64,000 nt of DNA from Acidimicrobiales bacterium (GCA_030448105.1 JAUJNP010000004.1:92141-156140), one strand, 5' to 3'; numbered from the stretch's first letter, positions 8,600 through 17,838 are shown. Numbers and translations: made by a program. The notes: generated from the letters alone by a model not told the origin.

Positions 8600-9430
8600 T
8601 TGCCCGAACGAGTCATCCTGACCATGGACGCGGGGGTGGCCCACGTCCGCCTCAACCGTCCCGACAAGCTGAACGCGCTCGACGCCGCCATGTTCTCCGC
8701 GCTGGTGGAGGCGGGCGACCAGCTGGCGGCCGACCCCTCGGTGCGGGCGGTGGTGCTGTCGGGGGAGGGTCGGGGCTTCTGCGCCGGGCTGGACATGGCC
8801 AGCTTCGCCGCCATGGCCGGCCGGGGAGCCGGCGGGGCCGGTGGCGACGGCGCCGTCGCCGCCGTCGCCGCGCCCCGCCTCACCGACCGGCTCGAAGGTC
8901 GCATCACCAACCTTCCCCAGCAGGCGGCCTACACCTGGAGCGAGCTGGCGCCGCCGGTCGTCGCCGCCCTCCACGGCCCCGTGCTGGGCGGTGGCCTGCA
9001 GATCGCCCTGGGGGCCGACATCCGCCTGGTGGCCCCCGACGCCACCCTCTCGGTGCTCGAGATCCGCTGGGGCCTGCTGCCGGACATGACCGGGCCGCAG
9101 GTGCTGCCCCGGCTGGTGGGGCTGGACGTGGCCAAGGAGCTCACCTTCACCGGGCGGATGGCCGAGGGCGCCGAGGCCGTCGCCCTCGGCCTCGCCACCC
9201 GCCTGTCGGACCACCCGCTCGACGACGCCCTCGCCCTCGCCGCCGAGATCGCCGGCAAGAACCCCGAGGCCATCGCTGGCGCCAAGGCCCTCCTCAACGC
9301 AGCCGGGACCCGCCCGCTGGCCGAGGCGTTCCTCGACGAGTCCCGCCGCATGGCCTCGCTGATCGGCTCCCCGAACCAGGTGGAGGCGGTCATGGCCCAG
9401 CTCGAGCAGCGCCCGGCCCGCTTCGGCTGA
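8600..9430 (+). CDS. Enoyl-CoA hydratase/isomerase (crotonase) family protein
   Basis: A 276-residue crotonase that would hydrate or isomerise a CoA thioester. The oxyanion-hole segments RGFCAGLDM and HGPVLGGGLQIALGAD are present, followed by EIRWGLLPDMTG. The start is TTG 8600, chosen because GGAGGAG ends 5 bp upstream and the sequence before it does not resemble the family. Such single crotonases are common in fatty-acid and steroid-degrading actinobacteria; the exact substrate is unknown. Convergent with the gamma-glutamyltransferase gene 14 bp away. Confidence 0.9.
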   Translation: MPERVILTMDAGVAHVRLNRPDKLNALDAAMFSALVEAGDQLAADPSVRAVVLSGEGRGFCAGLDMASFAAMAGRGAGGAGGDGAVAAVAAPRLTDRLEGRITNLPQQAAYTWSELAPPVVAALHGPVLGGGLQIALGADIRLVAPDATLSVLEIRWGLLPDMTGPQVLPRLVGLDVAKELTFTGRMAEGAEAVALGLATRLSDHPLDDALALAAEIAGKNPEAIAGAKALLNAAGTRPLAEAFLDESRRMASLIGSPNQVEAVMAQLEQRPARFG

Positions 9431-9444
9431 CCGCCGCGAGCGTG

Positions 9445-11055
9445 TCAGATGGGGCCGGGGACGGCGGCGCCGATGAGGGCCCTCGGGTCGGCCGCGCCAC
9501 GGCACGGACCGTCGGTGGGGAGGTCGATGAGGTGGGCATGGCCGAAGCCGGCGACGTCCTCGCCGGCCACCTCCACCCGGTGCCCGCGCCGTTCCAGGCC
9601 GGGTCCCCAGGTGGCCGGTGCGTGGGCCTCGATGCGGACGCGGTGGCCGTCGGGGCGCTCCCACAGGTCGAAGCCGGTGCCGCCGTCGGCGGCCAGTACC
9701 CAGCGGGGCGCGCCGATCACCGTGCCCGGGTCCTGGCCGGCGGCGAGGAGCCGGGCCAGGAGCTGGAGGACCACCTGGGGCTGGGAGTCGCCGCCCATCG
9801 TGCCGAGCACCGCTCGCAGCGACCCGTCCTGGCGGGTGACCAGCGCGGGGGAGAGGGTGTGCGGTGGCCGCCGCCCAGGGCCGTACTCGGCGGGGTGGCC
9901 CGGCTCCAGGGAGAACCCCACGCCCCGGTTGTGCAGCAGCACCCCCGTGCCGGGCACGGCGACGTGGCAACCGAACCCCGATGCGTTGGACTGGATCAGG
10001 CTCACGCCCGTGCCCTCGGCGTCGACGGTGCAGAGGAAGATGGTGCCGCCCCCCTCGGAGAGGGTGGCCACCGCGGCGGTGCGGTCCGGGGAGAAGTGGG
10101 CGGCTCGGGCGGCGAGCGCCTCGGGCGCCAGCAGGGCCTTCCCGTCGGCCCCCTCGTGCAGAAGCGCAGGGCGGTCGTGGGCGGCGAGGCGGGCGGCCTC
10201 CACGGTGACGTGGGGCCAGCCCTCGTGGTCGGGGTCGACCGGCAGCCCCACCCGCTCGGCGATCCAGGCGGCGGCGAGGCTGAGGTAGCCCTGGGAGGCC
10301 GGCGGCACGGTCCACGCCCGGTGGGCCCACACGTCGAGGCCGAGCGGGTCGACCCAGTCGGCGAGGGGGCGGCCCAGGTCGGCTTCGTCGTACTCCCCGG
10401 CCCCGACCTCCATGAGGCGCTGTCCGAACTCGCCCCCGTAGAACCCGTCGCGACCCTCCGCCACCACGGCCCGCAGGAGGCGCTCCGGGCCCGGTCGGCG
10501 CATCTGCTCGCCCGAGGACACCCGCCGGCCGGCGAGCTCGTCGCAGCCCCGAACGCCGTCGAGGGCCGGCAGCATGAAGGAGAGGAGCGGTGACGCAGGG
10601 AACCCCGCTTCGGCGAGGGCCACGGCCGGGGCCAGCACGTCGGCCAGGGGTAGCCGGCCGAGGCGGCCGTGCAGCGCCAGCCACCCGTCGACGCAGCCCG
10701 GGACGGGAGCGCTGCGCACATCGCCCCGGAAGGGCATGCGGGTGTGGCCCTCGGTCCGCAGCCGCGCCGGGTCGGCGCCGCTGCCGGCCCGGCCCGAGGC
10801 ATCGAGGGCGAGGGGCTCGCCCGAGCCGGTGGCGGGACCGTGCACGAGGGCGAACAGGTCGCCGCCCATGCCGCACATGTGCGGGGTGGTGACGGCCAGC
10901 GCCGCGCTGGCGGCGACGGCGGCGTCGACGGCGTTACCCCCTGCGCCGAGAAGGGCGGCCCCGGCGTCGGAGGCCAGCCGGTCGACGCTGCACACCAGCC
11001 CACCAGGGCCCTCCACCGTCGAGGTGGACCAGGCGGTCGGCCTCGGCTCGCTCAC
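9445..11055 (-). CDS. Gamma-glutamyltransferase family protein
   Basis: A 536-residue Ntn-hydrolase of the GGT/cephalosporin-acylase family. It has GNAVDAAVAASAALAV and PHMCGMGGD in the large-subunit part, and EGGGTIFLCTVDAEG, whose Thr aligns with the autocatalytic nucleophile that becomes the small-subunit N-terminus. HTLSPALV and GTMGGDSQPQ follow as expected. No signal peptide is visible, so it may be cytoplasmic, unlike classical GGT. The GTG start at 11055 lies 10 bp after the RpiR stop, suggesting a two-gene operon. Confidence 0.88.
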   Translation of the reverse strand: MSEPRPTAWSTSTVEGPGGLVCSVDRLASDAGAALLGAGGNAVDAAVAASAALAVTTPHMCGMGGDLFALVHGPATGSGEPLALDASGRAGSGADPARLRTEGHTRMPFRGDVRSAPVPGCVDGWLALHGRLGRLPLADVLAPAVALAEAGFPASPLLSFMLPALDGVRGCDELAGRRVSSGEQMRRPGPERLLRAVVAEGRDGFYGGEFGQRLMEVGAGEYDEADLGRPLADWVDPLGLDVWAHRAWTVPPASQGYLSLAAAWIAERVGLPVDPDHEGWPHVTVEAARLAAHDRPALLHEGADGKALLAPEALAARAAHFSPDRTAAVATLSEGGGTIFLCTVDAEGTGVSLIQSNASGFGCHVAVPGTGVLLHNRGVGFSLEPGHPAEYGPGRRPPHTLSPALVTRQDGSLRAVLGTMGGDSQPQVVLQLLARLLAAGQDPGTVIGAPRWVLAADGGTGFDLWERPDGHRVRIEAHAPATWGPGLERRGHRVEVAGEDVAGFGHAHLIDLPTDGPCRGAADPRALIGAAVPGPI

Positions 11056-11065
11056 CCCTACGACC

Positions 11066-11932
11066 CTACGGGCGACGGCGCTCTCCGGGGCCGTCGTCCA
11101 CCAGCGCGCCGGTGGCCCGCCAGGCGTCCTCAACGCGGTCGAGGCGGGTCGTGGCCGGGCGCCGGAGGCGGGCGGCCACCCCGGCCAGGAGGGCGTTGCC
11201 CAACGACAGCGTGCCCACGTGGCTGTCGAAGGGGCCCGGGCTGGCGGCCGCCACCACGAACACGGCGTCGGCGCCCTCGGACAGCGGCGAGATGGCGCTG
11301 TCGGTCACGGCCAGGATGCGGGCGCCGCGGCCGCGGGCCACCGCCACGGTGTCGAGCACCCAACGTTCGTAGCGGCGAAGGTCGATGGCCAGGACCACGT
11401 CGCCCCGCTCGAGGTGGGCCACCCGCCGCGCCACCCGCACCGGAGACCCCTCGAGGAGCACGACCTTCGGCCGCAAGAGGCCGAGGTCGGCGGTCAGGAG
11501 GTGCGCCAGCCCGGCGGTGGCGTCGCCCGACACCACGGCGACGGCTCGTGAGCGTGCCGCCAGCAGGTCGATGGCCTTGCGGTAAGCGTCCGGCTCGATC
11601 GCCTCCAGGGTGGCGTGCACGTTCTCGAGGTCGGCGGTGAGGGTGCGGCCCACCGCGTCGTGCGCCGGCCGTTCCCGGATGCGCACGGTGGCGGGCCGTA
11701 GCCGCTCACCGATCTCGGCCCGGATGGCGTCCTGGAGGGCCACGAAGCCGGCGAAGCCGAGGCGGGTGGCGAGACGGACGACGGTGGGGCCGCTGGTGCG
11801 GGCGGCGGCGGCCACCTCGGCCACCGTCCCGAAGGCGACGGTGGCGCTGTCGGCCAGCACCAGCTCGGCCACGCGCCGCTCCGCAGGGGGCAGCTCGTCC
11901 TTGGCTCGGATGATCCGTTCATCCACGCGCAC
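11066..11932 (-). CDS. RpiR/MurR family transcriptional regulator
   Basis: A 288-residue regulator with an N-terminal helix-turn-helix of the RpiR type (RTSGPTVVRLATRLGFAGF) and a C-terminal SIS domain (VVSGDATAGL, VLAIDLRRYERWVLDT, ILAVTDSAISPLS) that normally senses a phosphosugar or related metabolite. GTG 11932 is taken as start; GTG 11926 is an alternative. It is divergent from the aldehyde dehydrogenase operon with only 46 bp between starts, and a 13-bp palindrome lies in that gap, so control of both units is likely. Confidence 0.88.
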   Translation of the reverse strand: MRVDERIIRAKDELPPAERRVAELVLADSATVAFGTVAEVAAAARTSGPTVVRLATRLGFAGFVALQDAIRAEIGERLRPATVRIRERPAHDAVGRTLTADLENVHATLEAIEPDAYRKAIDLLAARSRAVAVVSGDATAGLAHLLTADLGLLRPKVVLLEGSPVRVARRVAHLERGDVVLAIDLRRYERWVLDTVAVARGRGARILAVTDSAISPLSEGADAVFVVAAASPGPFDSHVGTLSLGNALLAGVAARLRRPATTRLDRVEDAWRATGALVDDGPGERRRP

Positions 11933-11955
11933 GGAACAGACATTACAGTGCCGGT

Positions 11956-11968
11956 CGAACCCGGTTCG
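11956..11968. promoter_or_regulatory. Candidate operator for the RpiR-family regulator
   Basis: A perfect inverted repeat CGAACC-C-GGTTCG in the short intergenic space between divergent rpiR-type and aldehyde dehydrogenase genes. It abuts the ribosome site GGAGG of the latter. Position and symmetry suit an operator; binding is inference. Confidence 0.45.
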
Positions 11969-11978
11969 GAGGTCTCCC

Positions 11979-13436
11979 ATGGCGCAGTTCGACTCGATCA
12001 ACCCCGCCCGGCCCGACGAGGTGGTGGGCTCCTTCGACGCGTCCACCCCCGACGACGTGGACCGGGCGGTGCGGGCCGCGACCGCTGCCCAGCGGGAGTG
12101 GGCCCGCGTCCCGGTACCGGCCCGGGCCGAGATCATCGCCGAGGTAGGGGCGGCGATGGCCTCCCGCAAGGAGCATCTGGCTCGGCTGGTGTCGCGCGAG
12201 GCGGGCAAGGTGCTGGTGGAGGCGGCGGGTGATGTGCAGGAGGCGATCGACATGGCTTCCTTCGTCGCCGGTCAGGGCCGGTCGGCGTGGGGCGACACGG
12301 TCCCGTCCGAGCTGGGCCGGAAGCTGTGCTGGACCACCCGGCACCCGGTGGGGGTGGTCGGGATGATCACGCCGTGGAACTTCCCCGTCGCCATCCCCTC
12401 GTGGAAGATCTTCCCGGCGTTGCTGGCCGGCAACGGGGTGGTCATCAAGCCGTCGGAGCACGCCCCCGGCTGCTGCCAGGCGTTCGTGCACGCCTGCGTG
12501 GAGGCCGGTGTGCCCGAGGCCCTCCTTCAGGTCGTGCACGGCTTCGCCGAGCCCGCCGCCGCCATCGCCTCGCACCCGGGCGTGGGGGCGGTGAGCTTCA
12601 CCGGGTCGGTGCCCACCGGGCGCGCGGTGGCCACCGCCGCCATGGCCAGCGGTCCCCGGCTGGTGTCGCTGGAGCTGGGTGGCAAGAACGCCATGATCGT
12701 GCGCCCCGACGCCGACCTCGACCTCGTTGTCGACGGCGCCATCTTCGGCGCCTTCGGCACCGCCGGCCAGCGCTGCACCTCGACCTCGCGTCTGATCGTG
12801 CACCCCGACGTGGCCGGCGAGGTGGTGGAACGGATCGTCAAGCGGGCGGGGGAGCTGCGGGCCGGCGACCCGCTCGAGGCGGGCACCGACCTCGGGCCGG
12901 TGATCACCCCCGAGGCGGGCGACCGCATCCAGAAGATGGTCGACCTGGCCGTGGCCGAGGGGGCCACCCTCGCCACCGGCGGCGAGCACCTCGAGCCGGA
13001 GGGCTGCCCCGGGGGCACGTTCTTCGCCCCCACCGTCCTCACCGGGGTCAGGCCCGGGCACCGCATCGCCCGCGAAGAGGTGTTCGGGCCCGTGCTGTGC
13101 GTGCTGGAGGTGGGCGACCTCGACGACGCCGTGGACGTGGTCAACGGGGTGGAGTACGGGCTGTCGGCGGCGATCTACACCCGCGACATCACCGCCGCCC
13201 TCACCGCGGTGGAGGGGATCGACACCGGCATCGTCTACGTCAACGCCCCCACCATCGGCGCCGAGATACCGCTGCCGTTCGGAGGCACCAAGCACACCGG
13301 CAACGGCTTCCGCGAGGCCGGCACCCGGGGGATCGAGCAGTTCAGCCAGGTCAAGACCGTCTACGTCGACTACTCCGGCCACCTCCAGCGGGCCCAGATC
13401 GACAACCGGCCCCCGCTCGGCGGAGAAGCGACGTGA
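11979..13436 (+). CDS. NAD(P)-dependent aldehyde dehydrogenase (ALDH7/KGSADH-like)
   Basis: A 485-residue aldehyde dehydrogenase. It shows the Rossmann segment GMITPWNFPVAIPSWK, the catalytic-glutamate region SLELGGKNAMIV and the catalytic cysteine in GTAGQRCTSTSRL. The closing part AEIPLPFGGTKHTGNG resembles enzymes acting on semialdehydes such as aminoadipate or ketoglutarate semialdehyde. ATG 11979 has GGAGG 6 bp upstream. It overlaps the aminotransferase start by GTGA, and the FAD dehydrogenase follows, which suggests catabolism of an omega-amino acid, possibly lysine. The substrate is inference. Confidence 0.9.
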   Translation: MAQFDSINPARPDEVVGSFDASTPDDVDRAVRAATAAQREWARVPVPARAEIIAEVGAAMASRKEHLARLVSREAGKVLVEAAGDVQEAIDMASFVAGQGRSAWGDTVPSELGRKLCWTTRHPVGVVGMITPWNFPVAIPSWKIFPALLAGNGVVIKPSEHAPGCCQAFVHACVEAGVPEALLQVVHGFAEPAAAIASHPGVGAVSFTGSVPTGRAVATAAMASGPRLVSLELGGKNAMIVRPDADLDLVVDGAIFGAFGTAGQRCTSTSRLIVHPDVAGEVVERIVKRAGELRAGDPLEAGTDLGPVITPEAGDRIQKMVDLAVAEGATLATGGEHLEPEGCPGGTFFAPTVLTGVRPGHRIAREEVFGPVLCVLEVGDLDDAVDVVNGVEYGLSAAIYTRDITAALTAVEGIDTGIVYVNAPTIGAEIPLPFGGTKHTGNGFREAGTRGIEQFSQVKTVYVDYSGHLQRAQIDNRPPLGGEAT

Positions 13437-14104
13437 GGCTGCTCGAGACAACCGCGACCGCCGACTGGTTGGCCCGCTACAACGCGTCGGTCGCCGCCGT
13501 GCTCCCCACCTCCTTCGACCTGGTGGCTGCCCGCGGCGAGGGCAGCTGGATCACCGACGTGGAGGGCCGGCGCTACCTCGACTTCGGTTCGGGCATCGCC
13601 GTCACCAACGTCGGGCACTGCCATCCCCGCGTCGTGGCCGCCGTCGCCGAGCAGGCGGCCACCCTGCTGCACACCTCGGTGGTGTTCCGTCACGCCGGCT
13701 ACATCGAGCTGGCCGAGCGCCTCGGCCGGCTGGCCCCGTTCCTCGCCGACCCCCAGGTGTTCCTGTGCAACTCGGGGGCCGAGGCGGTGGACGGGAGCCT
13801 GAAGCTGGCCCGCCACGTCACCGGGAGGGGGGCGGTGGTCGCCTTCCGCGGGGCGTTCCACGGCCGCACGCTGGCGTCCACGTCGCTCACCACCGCCAAG
13901 GATCGCTACCGCGAGGGCTACGAGCCGTTGCTGCCCGGCGTGCATGTGGCGCCCTACTGCATCCCCGTCCCCGGGCGGCCGCAAGACGAGGTGGTGGCGG
14001 AGGCGCTGACCGGCCTCGACGAGGTCCTCTCGCGGCAGTCGCCGGGACCCGGCGTGGGCGCCATGATCGTGGAGCCGGTGCTGGTCGCACCTGCGGGCGA
14101 ATAG
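13433..14104 (+). pseudogene. Class III aminotransferase, N-terminal half only
   Basis: 223 residues matching the first half of PLP-dependent class III omega-aminotransferases: YLDFGSGIAVTNVGHCHP, NSGAEAVDGSLKLARH and AFRGAFHGRTLAS are typical. The frame stops right after MIVEPVLVAPAGE, where family members continue for about 200 residues carrying the PLP-binding lysine. No remainder is visible in any frame because the next gene starts 9 bp later. It is therefore a clean truncation, by deletion or by an assembly join, and should lack transaminase activity. Start GTG overlaps the previous stop. Confidence 0.85.
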
Positions 14105-14113
14105 GACGAGCGA

Positions 14114-15481
14114 GTGCGACCGGCCGGGCTGGGGGAGCGACTCCGGGCGGTGGTAGGGCCGGGCCACGTGCTCACCGACGCCGACACGACCGCCGGGTAC
14201 TCGGTCGACTGGACGGGGCGGTTCCGGGGGAAGGCGGCGGCGGTGGTGCGGCCCGGGTCCACCGACGAGGTGGCGGCCGTCCTCGTCGCCTGCGCCGAGG
14301 CCGGCGCGGCGGTGGTGGCCCAGGGCGGCAACACCGGCCTGGTGGGCGGGTCGGTGCCGCTGGCCGGGGAGGTGGTGCTGAGCCTGCGCCGCCTCGACCG
14401 CGTCCGCGCCGTCGACCCGGTGGCCGGCCAGGTCACCGCCGAGGCCGGCGTCACCATCGCCGCCCTGCACTCCGCCGCCGCCGGCGCGGGGTGGGACTAC
14501 GGGGTCGACTTGGCCGCCCGCGACACCGCCACCGTCGGCGGGTCGGTGGCCACCAACGCCGGCGGGGTGCGGGTGGTGCGCCACGGCGACACCCGGCGCC
14601 AGCTCCTGGGCGTGGAGGCGGTGCTGGCCGACGGGTCCGTGCTCTCGCACCTGGCCGGCCTCGAGAAGGACAACACCGGCTACGACCTGGCCGGCCTGCT
14701 GTGCGGGAGCGAGGGCACCCTCGCGGTGGTGACCGCCGCCCGGCTGCGCCTCGTGCCCCGCCACGACCAGCGGGTGGTGGCCCTCGCCGCCTTCGCCGCC
14801 GCCGACGCCGCGGTGGCCGCCGCCGGCACCCTGCGCCGCACGCTTCCCGAGCTCGACGCCGCCGAGCTGATGCTGGCCGCGGGCGTGGACCTGGTGTGCT
14901 CGCAGCTCGGCCTGCCCCGGCCGTTCGCCGCGGGTGTCGCCGCGTACCTGCTCGTGGAGGCGGCCGGCGCCACCGACCCCACCGACGCGCTGGCCGCTGC
15001 CGTCGACGGCCTGGCCGGCGTGGTCGACGTCGCCGTGGCCACCGACCCGGCCCGCCGGGTCGCCCTGTGGCGCTATCGGGAGGCCCACACCGAAGCCATC
15101 AACGCCCTCGGCCCGCCCCACAAGCTCGACGTCACCCTCCCCGCCGGCGGGTTGTCCGCCTTTCTTGCCGAGGTGCCGGGCGCGGTGGCTGCGGTGGCCC
15201 CCGAGGCCCGCGCCTGGCTGTTCGGCCACGCCGCCGACGGCAACGTCCACGTCAACGTCACCGGCGTGGCCCCCGGCGACGAGCAGGTCGACGACGCCGT
15301 GCTGCGACTGGTGGCCGCCGCCGGTGGCTCCATCAGCGCCGAGCACGGCGTGGGCACGGCCAAGCGCCGCTGGCTGCACCTCAACCGCAGCCCGGCGGAG
15401 CTGGCCGCCATGTGGGCCGTGAAGGACGCCCTCGACCCCGCCGGCATCCTCAACCCGGGGTGCCTGCTGCCCCCTCGCTGA
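14114..15481 (+). CDS. FAD-linked 2-hydroxyacid dehydrogenase (GlcD/D2HGDH-like)
   Basis: A 455-residue flavoprotein of the VAO/PCMH type. The FAD-binding half shows VVAQGGNTGLVGGSVP and TVGGSVATNAGG; the C-terminal cap contains FGHAADGNVHVN and SAEHGVGTAKR, hallmarks of D-lactate, glycolate and D-2-hydroxyglutarate dehydrogenases. It would oxidise a 2-hydroxyacid, passing electrons to a carrier. GTG start lies just after the truncated aminotransferase. Its 3' end overlaps the convergent acyl-CoA ligase by 32 bp. Confidence 0.92.
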   Translation: MRPAGLGERLRAVVGPGHVLTDADTTAGYSVDWTGRFRGKAAAVVRPGSTDEVAAVLVACAEAGAAVVAQGGNTGLVGGSVPLAGEVVLSLRRLDRVRAVDPVAGQVTAEAGVTIAALHSAAAGAGWDYGVDLAARDTATVGGSVATNAGGVRVVRHGDTRRQLLGVEAVLADGSVLSHLAGLEKDNTGYDLAGLLCGSEGTLAVVTAARLRLVPRHDQRVVALAAFAAADAAVAAAGTLRRTLPELDAAELMLAAGVDLVCSQLGLPRPFAAGVAAYLLVEAAGATDPTDALAAAVDGLAGVVDVAVATDPARRVALWRYREAHTEAINALGPPHKLDVTLPAGGLSAFLAEVPGAVAAVAPEARAWLFGHAADGNVHVNVTGVAPGDEQVDDAVLRLVAAAGGSISAEHGVGTAKRRWLHLNRSPAELAAMWAVKDALDPAGILNPGCLLPPR

Positions 15482-17018
15482 CCGGCGGCGGGTCCCACGT
15501 GCGCAGCACCGGCTTGGCCACCTTGCCGGTGCCGGTGCGGGGTAGGCCGGCCACCAGCACCACGTCGCGGGGCACCTTGAACCCGGCCAGGCGAGCACGG
15601 ACGTGGTCCCGGAGCTCGGCGGCGGTCGCGGCGGTGCCGGGCCGCAGCACCACGAACGCCCGAGGCACCTCGCCCCAGCGGTCGTCGGCCACGCCCACCA
15701 CCGCCGACTCCAGCACCGCCGAGTGCTCGGCCAGGGCCTTCTCGATCTCGACCCCCGAGATGTTCTCGCCGCCGGAGATGATGAGGTCCTTGGTGCGGTC
15801 CACGATGGTGAGGTAGCCGGCAGGGTCGACGGTGGCGACGTCGCCGGTGCGTAGCCAGCCGTCGCGCAGGACGGTGGCGGTGGCCTCGGGGTCGCCCCAG
15901 TAGCCGGCCATCACATGGTTGGAGCGCACGCAGATCTCCCCGGGGGTGGCGCCGTCCCACGCCACCTCCACATCGCCGGGCCCGAGCACCCGCACGTCGG
16001 CGCCGACGATGGGCAGGCCGGTGGTGACCCGGCGGGCCCGGGACGGTGTCTCGCCCGGCTTGTCCAGCGAGCGGGTCAGGGTGGGCGACGTCTCGGTCAT
16101 CCCGTACCCGCAGATCGCGGTGCAGCCGAAGCGGTCCTCGATCTCCGCCAGCAGCGGGGCGGGGGTGGGCGCCCCCCCGACCGACACCTGGCGCAGCGAC
16201 GAGAGGTCGAAGCCTTCGAGGCCCGGGTGCTGGAGCAGGGCAGTGGCCATGGCCGGCACGAGGAAGAGCCGGGTGACGCCCTCGGCCTCTATCAGCCCCA
16301 GCACGGTGCCGGGGTCGAAGCGGGGGAGCATCACGTGCACGCCGCCCAGGCCGGTCAGGTAGTGCGGCGTGCCCCACCCGTTGACGTGGAACAGCGGGAT
16401 GGTGTGCACCACCACGTCGTCGCCACCCATCCCGCTGGTGAGGGCCGAGTGCACGGCATGCAGGTAGAGCGCCCGGTGGGTGAGCATCGCCCCCTTGGGG
16501 GTGCCGGTGCTGCCGGAGGTGTAGAAGACCTCGGCCACCGACCGCTCGTCCACCGGCGGGAGCGGCACGGGCCCCGCCGGCTGGGCGGCCAGCCGTGCTT
16601 CGTAGGCCTCCCCGAGGACGATGGACTCGACGGGGTGGCCAGCGTCGGGGTGGCCAGCGTCGGCGTGGCCAGGGTCGGCGCAATCGGGGTGGCGCACCAG
16701 CACCGCCGGCTGGCAGTCGGCGAGGATGGCCCGCAGCTCGGCCGGCGCCAGCCGCAGGTTGAGGGGCACCAGCACGGCGCCCGCCAGCAGCACGCCGTAG
16801 TACGCCTCGAGCAGCTCGTGGGTGTTGCCGCCCAGCCAGGCCACTCGATCGCCCGCCTTCACCCCCAGGTCGCGCACCAGGGCCGAGGCCAGCCGGTCGC
16901 ACCGGTCGCCGTAGTCGCGGTAGGTGAGGCGAAGGTCGCCATCGACCACGCCGACCCGGTCGGGGAACAGGCGCCGGGCCCGGTGCAGGAAGTCGAGGGG
17001 TGTGAGGGGCAGCTCCAC
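15450..17018 (-). CDS. Class I adenylate-forming acyl-CoA synthetase
   Basis: A 522-residue AMP-forming ligase that would activate a carboxylic acid and load CoA. The P-loop-like motif is YTSGSTGTPKGAMLTH, the hinge region holds DGWLRTGDVA, and SGGENISGVEIEKAL and the late lysine in GTGKVAKP are present. A small hydrophilic insert made of DAGHP repeats (encoded at 16631-16675) occurs near residue 120, before the P-loop. Convergent with the FAD dehydrogenase. Substrate unknown; medium/long-chain fatty acyl ligases are the closest in feel. Confidence 0.92.
   Translation of the reverse strand: MELPLTPLDFLHRARRLFPDRVGVVDGDLRLTYRDYGDRCDRLASALVRDLGVKAGDRVAWLGGNTHELLEAYYGVLLAGAVLVPLNLRLAPAELRAILADCQPAVLVRHPDCADPGHADAGHPDAGHPVESIVLGEAYEARLAAQPAGPVPLPPVDERSVAEVFYTSGSTGTPKGAMLTHRALYLHAVHSALTSGMGGDDVVVHTIPLFHVNGWGTPHYLTGLGGVHVMLPRFDPGTVLGLIEAEGVTRLFLVPAMATALLQHPGLEGFDLSSLRQVSVGGAPTPAPLLAEIEDRFGCTAICGYGMTETSPTLTRSLDKPGETPSRARRVTTGLPIVGADVRVLGPGDVEVAWDGATPGEICVRSNHVMAGYWGDPEATATVLRDGWLRTGDVATVDPAGYLTIVDRTKDLIISGGENISGVEIEKALAEHSAVLESAVVGVADDRWGEVPRAFVVLRPGTAATAAELRDHVRARLAGFKVPRDVVLVAGLPRTGTGKVAKPVLRTWDPPPVSEGAAGTPG
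16631..16675 (-). repeat. Three 15-bp tandem repeats inside the acyl-CoA ligase gene
   Basis: Three copies of a 15-bp unit (CGGGGTGGCCAGCGT and a variant) encode a GHPDA-like pentapeptide run. In-frame, so length changes by slippage would keep the protein open. Confidence 0.8.
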
Positions 17019-17027
17019 CGGCTGGCC

Positions 17028-17795
17028 TCAGCCGCCCCACTGGCCGCGCCGCACCAGCACGTCCTTCAACGCCACCGGGCGGTCGGTCATGATCCCGTCC
17101 ACGCCCAGGTCGAGGAGTTCGTCCATCTCGACGGGGTCGTCCACCGTCCACACGTGCACCTGCAGGCCCCGGCGGTGGGCGGCCTCGACGAGGCGGGCAT
17201 CGGTGAGGGTGCGACCGCGGAGGTGGTGAGGCACCTGCACGCACGGTCCCGGCAGCCGGCCGCACGGCGCGCCGTAGGACGCCGCCCGCAGCCGGGCGGT
17301 GGCCCGGGGCCCGAGCGAGGTGCAGAGCTCTGGGCCCACCAGGCGGCGTAGGCGGGCCAGGCGGGCGTCGGAGAACGCCCCGCAGCACACCCGGTCGACG
17401 CTGCCGGTGCGCCGGATCACCTCGGCCAGCGCGGGCACCGCCCGGTCGTCCTTGGGGTCGATGTTGACCCGCACGTCGGGCCACTCGTCGAGCACGTCGG
17501 TGAGGAGCGGGATGGGCTCGCGCCCCCCGACCCGGGCCTCCTGCACCACGGACCACGGCAGGTCGGCGATGCGGCCCTCGGCGTCGGTGACCCGGTCGAG
17601 GCGGTCGTCGTGGAAGGCGAGGAGGACCCCGTCGGCCGTGAGGTGCACGTCGGTCTCGAGGTAGCGGTACCCCAGGGCCACGGCGGCGGCGAAGGCGGGC
17701 ATGGTGTTCTCCGGCGCGTCGCCGGCGCCGCCCCGGTGGGCGAAGGCCAGCACCCCGGGGTGGTCGAGGAACGCGAACGTGGACGGCGGGCGCAC
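17028..17795 (-). CDS. Glycerophosphodiester phosphodiesterase
   Basis: A 255-residue GDPD-family enzyme that hydrolyses glycerophosphodiesters to glycerol 3-phosphate and an alcohol. The catalytic segments AHRGGAGDAPENT and ETDVHLTADGVLLAFHD, plus NIDPKD and the closing VDGIMTDRP, are all present. No signal peptide is seen, suggesting a cytoplasmic form like UgpQ. GTG 17795 is the start; it is divergent from the next aldehyde dehydrogenase with 43 bp between. Confidence 0.9.
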   Translation of the reverse strand: MRPPSTFAFLDHPGVLAFAHRGGAGDAPENTMPAFAAAVALGYRYLETDVHLTADGVLLAFHDDRLDRVTDAEGRIADLPWSVVQEARVGGREPIPLLTDVLDEWPDVRVNIDPKDDRAVPALAEVIRRTGSVDRVCCGAFSDARLARLRRLVGPELCTSLGPRATARLRAASYGAPCGRLPGPCVQVPHHLRGRTLTDARLVEAAHRRGLQVHVWTVDDPVEMDELLDLGVDGIMTDRPVALKDVLVRRGQWGG

Positions 17796-17838
17796 CCGGC
17801 CACTCTCGCACCTGCGCCAGGTGGGGTAGACCGGGCCC

